Assembly (NCBI GenBank): GCA_017618115.1
Contig: JAFZUX010000023.1
Coordinates: forward strand, 1-46,548
DNA from: Bacteroidales bacterium
Lineage (GTDB): Bacteria > Bacteroidota > Bacteroidia > Bacteroidales > UBA932
Direction of reading: 5' to 3'
Length of the DNA stretch: 46,548 bases
The position numbers and the translations under genes are program-made. Under the pieces are notes generated by a model that did not search any database, was not told the DNA's origin, and saw only the letters and a list, made by a program, of their open reading frames with translations. Positions within the stretch are counted from its first letter, which is position 1, and each line of letters opens with the position of its first letter. This document shows, one piece after another, positions 39,227-46,548 of this stretch.

Positions 39227-40393
39227 ATGAAGATTCTGATTATAGATGACGAAAAGGCTATTCGCCTGGCACTCAAGGATATCCTGGAAGATGAGGGATA
39301 TGAGGTAGAACTGGCCGAGGACGGAAAGAGGGGCGTGGAGATGGCGCTTGCAACCCCGTACGATATTATTTTCTGCGATATCAAGATGCCGGTAATGGAC
39401 GGCCATGAAGTTCTGGAGAGGCTTGTAAAAGAGGGAATTGAGTCTGCCATTGTAATGATTTCCGGCCATGCGGACATAGATTCCGCAGTGAGCTGCATTA
39501 AGGCGGGCGCATACGACTTCATCTCTAAACCCCTGGACCTCAATAGAATACTTATAACCGTAAAGAACGCCTCCACCCATACGGATGTGGTGAAGGAGAA
39601 TAAGACTCTCAAGAAGAAGATTGCAAACTCAGGAGTTCAGGAGATTGTGGGTAACTCCCCGGCAATTCTGGAGATTAAGGAGATGATTGAGAAGGTGGCA
39701 CCTACGGATGCCAGAGTTCTGGTAACGGGATCTAACGGTACGGGTAAGGAGCTGGTAGCCAGATGGCTGCATGAGAAGAGCCCAAGAGCCACAATGCCTT
39801 TTGTTGAGGTGAACTGTGCCGCCATTCCTAGTGAACTTATTGAGAGCGAACTCTTTGGACACGAAAAGGGAGCCTTCACATCTGCAATCAAACAGCACAA
39901 GGGAAAATTTGAACAGGCAGACGGCGGTACTCTTTTCCTGGACGAGGTGGGAGATATGTCTCTCTCCGCTCAGGCCAAGGTACTCAGAGTTTTACAGGAG
40001 AACAAACTTACCCGCGTGGGAAGTGACAAGGATATAAACGTGAACGTAAGAGTGATAGCCGCAACCAACAAGAACATTCCGGACGAGATTGAGAAGGGGA
40101 ACTTTAGAGAGGACCTCTATCACCGTCTGAGCGTGATAGTTATAAGGGTGCCGTCACTTAGTGACCGCAAGGAGGATATCCCTCTGCTAACCAAGCACTT
40201 CATAGATCAGATAAGCAAGGAGAGCGGAATGCGGCCGAGAAATATAGATAAGGCCGCTCTGGAGGAACTCAAGACCTATCCTTGGACGGGGAACATCCGT
40301 GAACTAAGGAATGTGGTTGAGCGTCTTATGATTCTGGGCGGGGACCCAATCAGCAAGAAGGATGTAGTAAATTTTGCATCTGCAAAATTCAGA
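39227..40393 (+). CDS. NtrC-type sigma-54-activator response regulator lacking a DNA-binding domain (about 389 aa; stop at 40394-40396)
   Basis: ATG 39227 follows AAGGAGG and gives the canonical receiver start MKILIIDDEKAIRL. The phospho-acceptor is Asp51 (FCDIKMPVMDG). The AAA+ domain has Walker A GSNGTGKE (168-175), the sigma-54 contact loop as GAFTSA (215-220) instead of the classical GAFTGA, Walker B LFLDEVGD, and WTGNIREL near 353. The protein ends SKKDVVNFASAKFR, so the C-terminal Fis-type helix-turn-helix of NtrC is absent. It may act on sigma-54 polymerase from solution or through a partner. The likely kinase is the NtrY-like protein at 41567. Confidence 0.92.
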
Positions 40394-40397
40394 TAGG

Positions 40398-40491
40398 CTG
40401 CCAGTAAAGTAACGCTGCCAGTAAAGTAAGACAGCCGGTAAAGTAAGACAGCCGGTAAAGTAATACAGCCGGCAAAGTAAGACTGCTGGTA
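40398..40491. repeat. 17-bp tandem repeat, about 5.5 units
   Basis: Units such as CAGCCGGTAAAGTAAGA recur at 40398, 40415, 40432, 40449 and 40466, with a part unit at 40483. The array starts 1 base after the response-regulator stop. The units are slightly diverged (CTGCCAG, CAGCCGG, CAGCCGGC). It is too short-spaced for CRISPR. Confidence 0.85.
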
Positions 40492-40557
40492 GATATTGGA
40501 CTCTTCAAAGTTCTGACTTTGGTGAGGTTCCGTTTGGCTGCGGGCCGGCGGACAACG

Positions 40558-40974
40558 TTAGAGGGAGGAGCGTTCGATTCTGATTCTCAGTATCTGAGAA
40601 GCCTTAGGCTGCAATTTCACAAGGAGCACAACTCGGAAAACTTCACTTCCGGTGTTGAGCGTTCCTATTGCATATTTCATTGGCGGATTGCCGCTTTTGT
40701 GAACTATCTCAAAACTCTTTGGAGGATATTGCTCAAAGAAACTCTTCATAATCTGCTTTGCCTGAATGGCGGAGCACTCTGTGGGCTTTCCCAAAATCTC
40801 AATCTCCAAATTCTTTGCAAACCAGGCGGATAACTTGTCTGCATCTCCCTTTTGAATGTACTTTGCTATGGGCACAAATACATCTCCGCTACCCTGAGCG
40901 GCAGCCGGTTGGGATGAAAATAGCAGAGGTAAAACCAACACAAGTGCTATAACCGTTGCAAAAATTCTTCTCAT
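40558..40974 (-). CDS. Small secreted DUF4783-like protein (138 aa)
   Basis: ATG 40974 gives a clear signal peptide (MRRIFATVIALVLVLPLLFS, cleaved near PAAAQ). The mature part is a compact alpha/beta domain (FVPIAKYIQKGDADKLSAWF, then MKSFFEQYPPKSFEIVHKSG) matching my memory of the DUF4783 family of Bacteroidota, an NTF2-like periplasmic protein of unknown function. It is transcribed away from rlmH; the 87-bp gap holds both promoters. It lies between the two halves of a likely two-component system but on the opposite strand. Confidence 0.75.
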   Translation of the reverse strand: MRRIFATVIALVLVLPLLFSSQPAAAQGSGDVFVPIAKYIQKGDADKLSAWFAKNLEIEILGKPTECSAIQAKQIMKSFFEQYPPKSFEIVHKSGNPPMKYAIGTLNTGSEVFRVVLLVKLQPKASQILRIRIERSSL

Positions 40975-41046
40975 ATAATTCAAATTACCGCCAATTTTGC
41001 CGCAAAAATCAAGCCAACGAGCCCCCCATAATCGGTAGTAATTTAC

Positions 41047-41054
41047 TATCTTTG
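41047..41054 (+). promoter_or_regulatory. -7 box of rlmH
   Basis: TATCTTTG lies exactly 7 nt before the rlmH ATG, so the transcript should be leaderless or nearly so. Confidence 0.6.
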
Positions 41055-41061
41055 CAAAGAT

Positions 41062-41565
41062 ATGAAGGTAACTCTTGTATGCGTAGGTAAGACGGATTTC
41101 TCCTTTGTGGATGAGGGCGAGAAACTATACGGCGGAAGACTTAATCACTATTGCAAGTTCTCCGCAATCTATATTCCTCAGCTCAAGGGAGTAGGCTCTC
41201 TTACCAAAGAACAGATTAAAGATCGTGAGGGGGAGCTCATACTCAGGGAGTTACACCTGGCAGACAAAAACGGCAAGATGCTTCCCAAGGGGAAGCGTAC
41301 CGTTGTACTTTTGGATGAGAGAGGAAAGGAGTTGACATCCAGGGAGTTGGCCGCAAAGATTGAGAAGGCCGCAGAGACGGATAACGAACTCTTTTTTGTA
41401 ATTGGAGGAGCCTACGGTTTCTCTGACGCGGTCTACGGAGTGGCGGACAAAAAACTTTCACTCTCCAAGATGACCTTCTCCCATCAGATTGTGCGTCTGC
41501 TCTTTATGGAACAGTTATACAGAGCCTTTACAATTATAAAAGGGGAACCGTATCATCACGATTAG
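41062..41565 (+). CDS. rlmH: 23S rRNA (pseudouridine-1915-N3)-methyltransferase RlmH (167 aa)
   Basis: This SPOUT-family enzyme methylates pseudouridine 1915 in helix 69 of 23S rRNA. The knot motifs VVLLDERGKELTSRELAAKI and FFVIGGAYGFSDAVY and the ending HQIVRLLFMEQLYRAFTIIK, GEPYHHD are all standard. It is followed after one base by the kinase gene, so both are translated from the same mRNA. Confidence 0.96.
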   Translation: MKVTLVCVGKTDFSFVDEGEKLYGGRLNHYCKFSAIYIPQLKGVGSLTKEQIKDREGELILRELHLADKNGKMLPKGKRTVVLLDERGKELTSRELAAKIEKAAETDNELFFVIGGAYGFSDAVYGVADKKLSLSKMTFSHQIVRLLFMEQLYRAFTIIKGEPYHHD

Positions 41566-41566
41566 T

Positions 41567-44500
41567 ATGAAGAGGGCATTGAAATTCTTCCGTAAGAACC
41601 TGATGTGGGTAGCGCTGATTGCCGCGGCCCTCTCCTTTTTGCTCTCCCGTGTAATCACCAATACCACAGACCTTGAGAGCGAGGCTCAGAAGTTGGAATC
41701 CTCTCTTCAGACCAGGGAACTCCTTTTGGACGATTACGCTTTTAAGGCGCTGGATATGCCTGAAGACCAGTGGCTTGAGATGCCGGACCTCCCGGAGGAC
41801 ATGGTTATCTACCGCTATCACTCAGACACGCTCCAGTCCTGGGTACACCAGTTCCCTATCTCCAACGATGATCTTACCTCCGGCTCTATCTATCAGGTTT
41901 ACAGGGCGGAACACTATTTGGACGGCCAGAGCCGTTTCCACTATCCGTTCACTTTCCTCTCCGGCAAGGAGCAGTATCTGAATATTGGCAGCAGTTGGTA
42001 CGTAATCAAATCTTACGTAAAGGATAATCTGAAAGTAATTGCCGGCCTCTTCATAAAGCGTGAGAAACAGGTGGCCGAGGCGCTTAGAATAAGTGAAGTG
42101 AACCCTCGCCTCTCCCTTGCTAAAGGCTTTGACATTGAGGCTCTTACATTTGAGAGTTGCGGCCAGGAGATAAAGGCCAAGGATAATGAACCTCTCTTTG
42201 TTCTGGTAGATGACGTCTCAAGAGCAAAGACCGGAAGGGTAAGCCCTTTCACCTGGCTTACTCTTATCTTCCTCTTCTTTGCCCTCTTTATCTTCTACTA
42301 CCAAAAGAGAAATTTGACAAGGTGTCTGATTTTCCTCTTAGGCATCACTCTTTTAAGATTGCTCTGCTTCTATTTGGGAAATCTCTCTCCTTACTCCGCC
42401 TTCTTCCAACCAACCATCTATGCAGACAGAGGACTCTTCACCTCAATAGGCAACTTGTTGCTTAATAACCTCTATATCAGTTTTGTAGCAATAGCCGTCT
42501 ATATGATGAGAGCAAAGATAAAGGAACTCATAAGGGGCGGCGGATGGAAGAAACCTCTGTTGATTTCTCTCCTGATAGTTGTTCCAATACTTCTGTTCCT
42601 CTACATAAACTTTACTCTCAGAAGCCTCATTTCCAATTCCTCCATAGTGATGGAACTTCACAGAGTAACGGAACTGAGTCTTTACACTCTGCTCTGCTAC
42701 CTCTCATACGCCCTTCTGTTCCTGGCACTTATGTTCTCTCTCCAGGTAGTAGGAACCATACTGGGCTTAAGACGTGAATGGACATTCTTCTCTCCGAGAT
42801 ACATTTTAATCTACTCCATAATTGTCTCTCTGTACACTCTGCTTACAATCAGTTCACTCAGCGTGAATAAGGAGAAACAGTGGAGCACTCTTCTGGCAAG
42901 CAGACTCTCCGTGGAGAGAGACCTGGGACTGGAACTTGAGTTAAGAAGCGTGGAGGATAAACTGCAGGCGGACCCTATACCTGCCGTCTTACTCTCTCTG
43001 CCTCAGGAGAATATGCGTCTTATAGAGATGCGCTTCTCTGAACTTTACTTCCACCAGATACGTCAGAAATATCTGATTAATCTTACGGTCTGCCGTCCAA
43101 GCGAATCCATTCTGGTATCCAACGTGGAGGTAGGCTGTCTGGATTACTTTGACGAGAAACTCCGTCAGTATGACGCCGTCCCAATTGCAGAGGGCAGCAA
43201 CTTCTTCTACCTGAGTAACTTCAACGGAAGAGTAGGGTACCTGGGGGTCTTTACCTATCTCACTTCCAGCGGAACGGTAAATCTTTACATAGAGATTAAC
43301 TCCAGATTTGAGGATGAACCGGCCGGCTACCCGGACCGTCTCTCAGACTATCAGCCGGATGAACTCAACATCCCGGGACAATATTCATACGCTAAATACA
43401 AGAACGGCCGTCTGGTCTTCTACAACGGACGCTATGATTATCCTATACACGAGAAAGAAATTGAGGATGAGGCAACTAGGAAGGACAACTACGTACACGT
43501 AATCAACAAGGTAACGGATGATACCACGGTAGTGATAAGCCGCCACCGCAGAACCGTCTTCCCTTACGTAGTCTCTCTCTCCTATCTGGTGCTCTTCTTC
43601 AGTTTCTTCTTCTTCCTGATAATCAGGCTTAAGCGGGCGCGCATCAGAGCCACCGCAGCAATGAAGACCCACAGACGCTCTCTGGGAGGAAGACTTAACT
43701 TCCTTATTTCCACCATACTTATAATGACCTTTGCTGCACTTGCAGTGGGAAGTATCTGGTACAATCTCTCCAACTACCGCTTCACCAACCGCATGCAGAT
43801 GGAGGAGAAGATTCAGACGGTAAGAAAAACTCTCTCTTCATATTTTGCTTACGTTCAGGCCTATACAGACGCCAATGCCAATGACATCTACGCCGTTATG
43901 GACCGTCTGGCAAATGAGACCAAGGCAGATATAAACCTCTATGATCCTCACGGACGCCTGATCCGTTCCACCAAACAGGAGCTCTTCCAGAAGTTTATAC
44001 TCTCCTCCAGAATGAACCCTCAGGCCTATGAAGATATCGTGATAAAAGAGAGAAGCCAGATTTTCAACAAGGAGAAGATAGGGGCATTCGGTTATTACTC
44101 GCTCTACACTCCTATCTACAATGACAACGGTAAACTCATCGCGATAGCGAACATACCATACTTTGTAAAGGGAGGAGACCGCAGCGGAGAGCTTCCTTAC
44201 GTTGTGGCTACCATCATCAATATCAGCATTTTGCTGGCACTTATAGCTCTCTTCTTTGCAAGCCTGCTCTCCTCCAGAATAACCCGTCCTATCTCCAACA
44301 TAAGCAACCGTATGAAGTATATGGACGTCTCCTCAAAACCTGAGCATATCAACTATACGAGCAATGACGAGTTGGGCGCTTTGGTGGAGTCTTACAACAA
44401 GATGGTGGATGATTTGGCGGAGAGTACAAAGAAGATTGCGGAGGATTCTCGTCAGAAGACCTGGAGCGAGATGGCACGCCGTATTGCTCACGAGATAAAG

Positions 44501-45130
44501 AACCCTCTGACGCCGATGCAGCTTAGTATTCAGAGACTTATAAACCTCAAGCGTAAGAACGCACCGGGCTGGGAGGATAAACTTGAAGATATTGCAAAGT
44601 CTCTGCTGGAGCAGATAGATATTCTCTCAAATACCGCAAGCGAGTTCTCAAGTTTTGCAAAATTCTACGTGGAGGAGAATTCCGTATTCAATCTTACAGA
44701 GGTGATTAAGGATCAGACAACGCTCTTTGATAATCGTGAGATGGTGAGAGTCTCCTTCAGTTATGAGAGAGAACAATGCACCGTAAACGCCAGAAGAGGA
44801 CAGATAGTGAGAGTTCTGGTGAACCTGATTTCCAACGCGGTTCAGGCTCTGGAATCCTCTGACCAGATGGGCTTTGTAAGAATCTCTCTGGAGAATGCCG
44901 GGGAGTTCTACCGTGTGAATGTAGATGATAACGGAGACGGTGTAACGGAGGAGAATCAGAAGAATCTCTTCCAGCCGAACTTCACAACCAAGACCAGCGG
45001 CAACGGACTTGGACTTGCAATCTCTAAGAGCATAATTGAGCAGAGCGGCGGCACCATCTGGTATGAGAAATCTGAACTGGGCGGCGCACGCTTCTCATTC
45101 ACACTTCCTAAATACGAGAATAAAGATTAA
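41567..45130 (+). CDS. Very large NtrY-like membrane histidine kinase (1187 aa)
   Basis: The N-terminal membrane helix and first periplasmic domain (1-220) are followed by a cluster of about seven hydrophobic segments (from LTLIFLFFALFIFYYQ to YILIYSIIVSLYTLLTISSL). A second extracytoplasmic domain, further helices, and a CACHE-like loop come next. The last helix (NISILLALIALFFASLLSS) leads into HAMP (RITRPISNISNRMKYM). HisKA has His975 (MARRIAHEIKNPLTPMQLSI). The ATPase domain shows LVNLISNAVQAL, DDNGDGV and SGNGLGLAISKSI. The IKNPLTPMQ box is that of NtrY. It probably signals envelope state to the sigma-54-type regulator at 39227. Confidence 0.93.
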   Translation: MKRALKFFRKNLMWVALIAAALSFLLSRVITNTTDLESEAQKLESSLQTRELLLDDYAFKALDMPEDQWLEMPDLPEDMVIYRYHSDTLQSWVHQFPISNDDLTSGSIYQVYRAEHYLDGQSRFHYPFTFLSGKEQYLNIGSSWYVIKSYVKDNLKVIAGLFIKREKQVAEALRISEVNPRLSLAKGFDIEALTFESCGQEIKAKDNEPLFVLVDDVSRAKTGRVSPFTWLTLIFLFFALFIFYYQKRNLTRCLIFLLGITLLRLLCFYLGNLSPYSAFFQPTIYADRGLFTSIGNLLLNNLYISFVAIAVYMMRAKIKELIRGGGWKKPLLISLLIVVPILLFLYINFTLRSLISNSSIVMELHRVTELSLYTLLCYLSYALLFLALMFSLQVVGTILGLRREWTFFSPRYILIYSIIVSLYTLLTISSLSVNKEKQWSTLLASRLSVERDLGLELELRSVEDKLQADPIPAVLLSLPQENMRLIEMRFSELYFHQIRQKYLINLTVCRPSESILVSNVEVGCLDYFDEKLRQYDAVPIAEGSNFFYLSNFNGRVGYLGVFTYLTSSGTVNLYIEINSRFEDEPAGYPDRLSDYQPDELNIPGQYSYAKYKNGRLVFYNGRYDYPIHEKEIEDEATRKDNYVHVINKVTDDTTVVISRHRRTVFPYVVSLSYLVLFFSFFFFLIIRLKRARIRATAAMKTHRRSLGGRLNFLISTILIMTFAALAVGSIWYNLSNYRFTNRMQMEEKIQTVRKTLSSYFAYVQAYTDANANDIYAVMDRLANETKADINLYDPHGRLIRSTKQELFQKFILSSRMNPQAYEDIVIKERSQIFNKEKIGAFGYYSLYTPIYNDNGKLIAIANIPYFVKGGDRSGELPYVVATIINISILLALIALFFASLLSSRITRPISNISNRMKYMDVSSKPEHINYTSNDELGALVESYNKMVDDLAESTKKIAEDSRQKTWSEMARRIAHEIKNPLTPMQLSIQRLINLKRKNAPGWEDKLEDIAKSLLEQIDILSNTASEFSSFAKFYVEENSVFNLTEVIKDQTTLFDNREMVRVSFSYEREQCTVNARRGQIVRVLVNLISNAVQALESSDQMGFVRISLENAGEFYRVNVDDNGDGVTEENQKNLFQPNFTTKTSGNGLGLAISKSIIEQSGGTIWYEKSELGGARFSFTLPKYENKD

Positions 45131-45141
45131 AAGATATAGAT

Positions 45142-46413
45142 ATGACAAAGTATAATTTTGACAAAGTAGTCTGTAGAAAGGGAACGGATTGCATTAAATG
45201 GGACTCCACTCCAATTATTTGGGGCAAGAAAAACCTTCTTCCTATGTGGATTGCAGATATGGATTTTCCTTCCCCAAAATTTTTTGCAGACGCACTCATT
45301 AAGAGGATAGACGGCGGCGTGCTGGGTTACGGTTGCCGTCCCGAGAAATGGTATGACGCTGTAATCAATTGGTTCAAAGAGAACTACAATTGGAAACTCA
45401 AGAAGGAGAACATTGGATTCGTTCCCGGAATTGTTGTTGGAATGGCACACGCTCTGCGCTGCTTCACCCGTCCTAATGACAAAGTCCTCATATTCCCTCC
45501 TGTTTATCCTCCGTTTGCCTGCCAGGTGGAGAACGCCTGCTGCAAACTTGTAAACTGCCCTCTGGAAATTAAGGAAGACGCTAAGGGTGAGACCTTTGAG
45601 ATTAACTGGAAGGAGTTTGAGAAGAAGATAAAGGGGTGTAAGGCAATGATACTCTGTAACCCTCACAACCCGGGCGGAAGAGTTTGGAGCCGTGCGGAAC
45701 TCAAGAGAATTGCAAAGATCTGTCTGGAGAACAAAGTCTTTGTAATCAGCGATGAGATTCACTGTGACCTCTCTTTTGAAAAGCATATTCCTTTTGCAAC
45801 CGTAGATGCAAAACAGGCACTCAATACCATCACTTTCCACGCACCGAGCAAGACCTTCAACGTTGCCGGAGTTGGCGCAAGTGAGTGGGTAGCAACAGGT
45901 AAGGAGGTTGCTAAAAAGTTTGCAGACTACCTTAAGGCGGGAGAGTTTGACTTTGGACACTATGACTCATTCCTCCCTGCAACTCTGCTCTATACACCTA
46001 AGGGAAGAGAGTGGCTCAATCAGGCAATGGAGTACATTAAGGGTAACATAGATTACGTAGAAAAATTCCTCAAGGAGAACTTCACACATCCTACACTGGA
46101 GTTTACCGGCAAGAAGGTACGCGCTTCCAATGAGGAGTTTGCAGAGGCAAAAGTTACAGAGACACAACTTATTAAGATGATAAGACCAAAGGCCTCCTTC
46201 TTAATCTTTCTGGATTTCAGACCACTGGGACTCACTCAGAAAGAGCTTGTAGATTTTATAGTTGACGGCGCTCATCTTGCTCTTAATGACGGTGCTACGT
46301 TCGGCGCAGGCGGAGAGGGCTTTATGCGTCTTAACGTAGGTTGCCCGAGGAAAACTCTGGAGCAGGCAATGAAGCAGCTCAAAACTGCCTTCAACAAGCG
46401 TTACAAATTGTAA
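45142..46413 (+). CDS. MalY/PatB-type PLP aminotransferase, putative cystathionine beta-lyase (423 aa)
   Basis: This is a fold type I PLP enzyme. LPMWIADMDFPSP near the N-terminus, LCNPHNPGGR (171-180), SDEIHCDL (203-210) and the cofactor lysine Lys237 in HAPSKTFNVAG identify the MalY/PatB group, whose members cleave C-S bonds (cystathionine to homocysteine) and in some cases regulate transcription. It is about 25-30 residues longer than typical members; the extra sequence includes KKVRASNEEFAEAKVTETQL near 350-370. It starts 11 bp after the kinase gene; the stop lies 35 bp before the tRNA gene. Confidence 0.88.
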   Translation: MTKYNFDKVVCRKGTDCIKWDSTPIIWGKKNLLPMWIADMDFPSPKFFADALIKRIDGGVLGYGCRPEKWYDAVINWFKENYNWKLKKENIGFVPGIVVGMAHALRCFTRPNDKVLIFPPVYPPFACQVENACCKLVNCPLEIKEDAKGETFEINWKEFEKKIKGCKAMILCNPHNPGGRVWSRAELKRIAKICLENKVFVISDEIHCDLSFEKHIPFATVDAKQALNTITFHAPSKTFNVAGVGASEWVATGKEVAKKFADYLKAGEFDFGHYDSFLPATLLYTPKGREWLNQAMEYIKGNIDYVEKFLKENFTHPTLEFTGKKVRASNEEFAEAKVTETQLIKMIRPKASFLIFLDFRPLGLTQKELVDFIVDGAHLALNDGATFGAGGEGFMRLNVGCPRKTLEQAMKQLKTAFNKRYKL

Positions 46414-46421
46414 AAACTTAC

Positions 46422-46446
46422 TATATTTGCACCCCGCAATTTGCGG
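46422..46446 (+). promoter_or_regulatory. tRNA-Pro promoter and leader hairpin
   Basis: TATATTTG (46422-46429) fits the -7 consensus. CCGCAA-T-TTGCGG (46434-46446) is a perfect hairpin between it and the tRNA, in the short 5' leader removed by processing. Confidence 0.55.
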
Positions 46447-46448
46447 AT

Positions 46449-46522
46449 CGGGATGTGGCGCAGTTGGCTAGCGCACTACGTTCGGGACGTAGGGGTCGTC
46501 CGTTCGAGTCGGATCATCCCGA
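46449..46522 (+). tRNA. tRNA-Pro (anticodon CGG)
   Basis: The cloverleaf is complete: acceptor CGGGATG/CATCCCG (7 pairs), D arm GCGC/GCGC, anticodon arm CTACG/CGTAG with loop TTCGGGA (anticodon CGG), and T arm GTCCG/CGGAT with TTCGAGT. The discriminator is A and no CCA is encoded. A CAAAAA-repeat stretch follows to the window end. Confidence 0.96.
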
Positions 46523-46548
46523 CAAAACAAAAACAAAAACAAAAACAA

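Noticed and set aside
40398-40491. Tandem units as a CRISPR array
   Set aside because: The 17-bp units are directly adjacent with no spacers, and no cas genes are present.
46523-46548. CAAAAA repeats after the tRNA
   Set aside because: This is simple low-complexity sequence cut by the window edge; nothing can be inferred.

Overview
The window looks like chromosomal DNA of a Bacteroidales bacterium (phylum Bacteroidota). Support for this: the -7 promoter element TAnnTTTG occurs in front of many genes; surface lipoproteins of the fimbrillin/FISUMP type are present; AbiE modules and an IS3 end have typical Bacteroidales partners; and the dcw cluster runs mraZ-rsmH-ftsL-ftsI-murE-mraY-murD-ftsW-murG-murC-ftsQ-ftsA-ftsZ. 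The genus cannot be named from sequence alone. MurE carries the DNPR motif of meso-diaminopimelate-adding enzymes, and lptB implies a Gram-negative envelope.

Region 1 (1-8600) is accessory and AT-rich. After the right end of an IS3-family element come two copies of one cassette plan: a conserved leader with a TAnnTTTG promoter, a 48-51-residue peptide with a YxAP...E.K.E..IC.S pattern, a lipoprotein, and a GGGTCTCA/TGAGACCC terminator. Between and after the cassettes lie minus-strand toxin-antitoxin genes: an antitoxin without a toxin and two unrelated AbiEi/AbiEii pairs. Three kinds of interspersed repeat mark the joints. This module-and-repeat architecture is the most unusual part of the window.

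Region 2 (8610-10714) holds two envelope genes on the minus strand: a PAP2-type phosphatase lipoprotein whose second half is a degenerate copy of the first, and a secreted protein of unknown function.

Region 3 (10732-28100) is one long minus-strand division and cell-wall operon starting at mraZ and ending in gltX. It carries three 10-bp-spaced GTGGR boxes upstream of mraZ, and murG and murC are fused into a single 833-residue reading frame. Upstream of it, in the same direction but ending at its own terminator, is dnaX-lptB (28230-30967).

Region 4 (31137-36973) contains a GC-rich ATPase gene that looks acquired, an M16 peptidase, an O-methyltransferase, a transglutaminase-like lipoprotein, and 720 bp of repeats and polypurine DNA without genes.

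Region 5 (36974-46548) carries efp and ispH (overlapping), cmk, a sigma-54-type response regulator lacking a DNA-binding domain, a small secreted protein, rlmH, a very large NtrY-like histidine kinase, a MalY/PatB-type aminotransferase and tRNA-Pro(CGG). The regulator and the kinase probably form one two-component system split by about 1.2 kb. Several genes (dnaX, rlmH, two antitoxins) have the -7 box only 6-7 nt before the start codon, so their mRNAs should be leaderless or nearly so.
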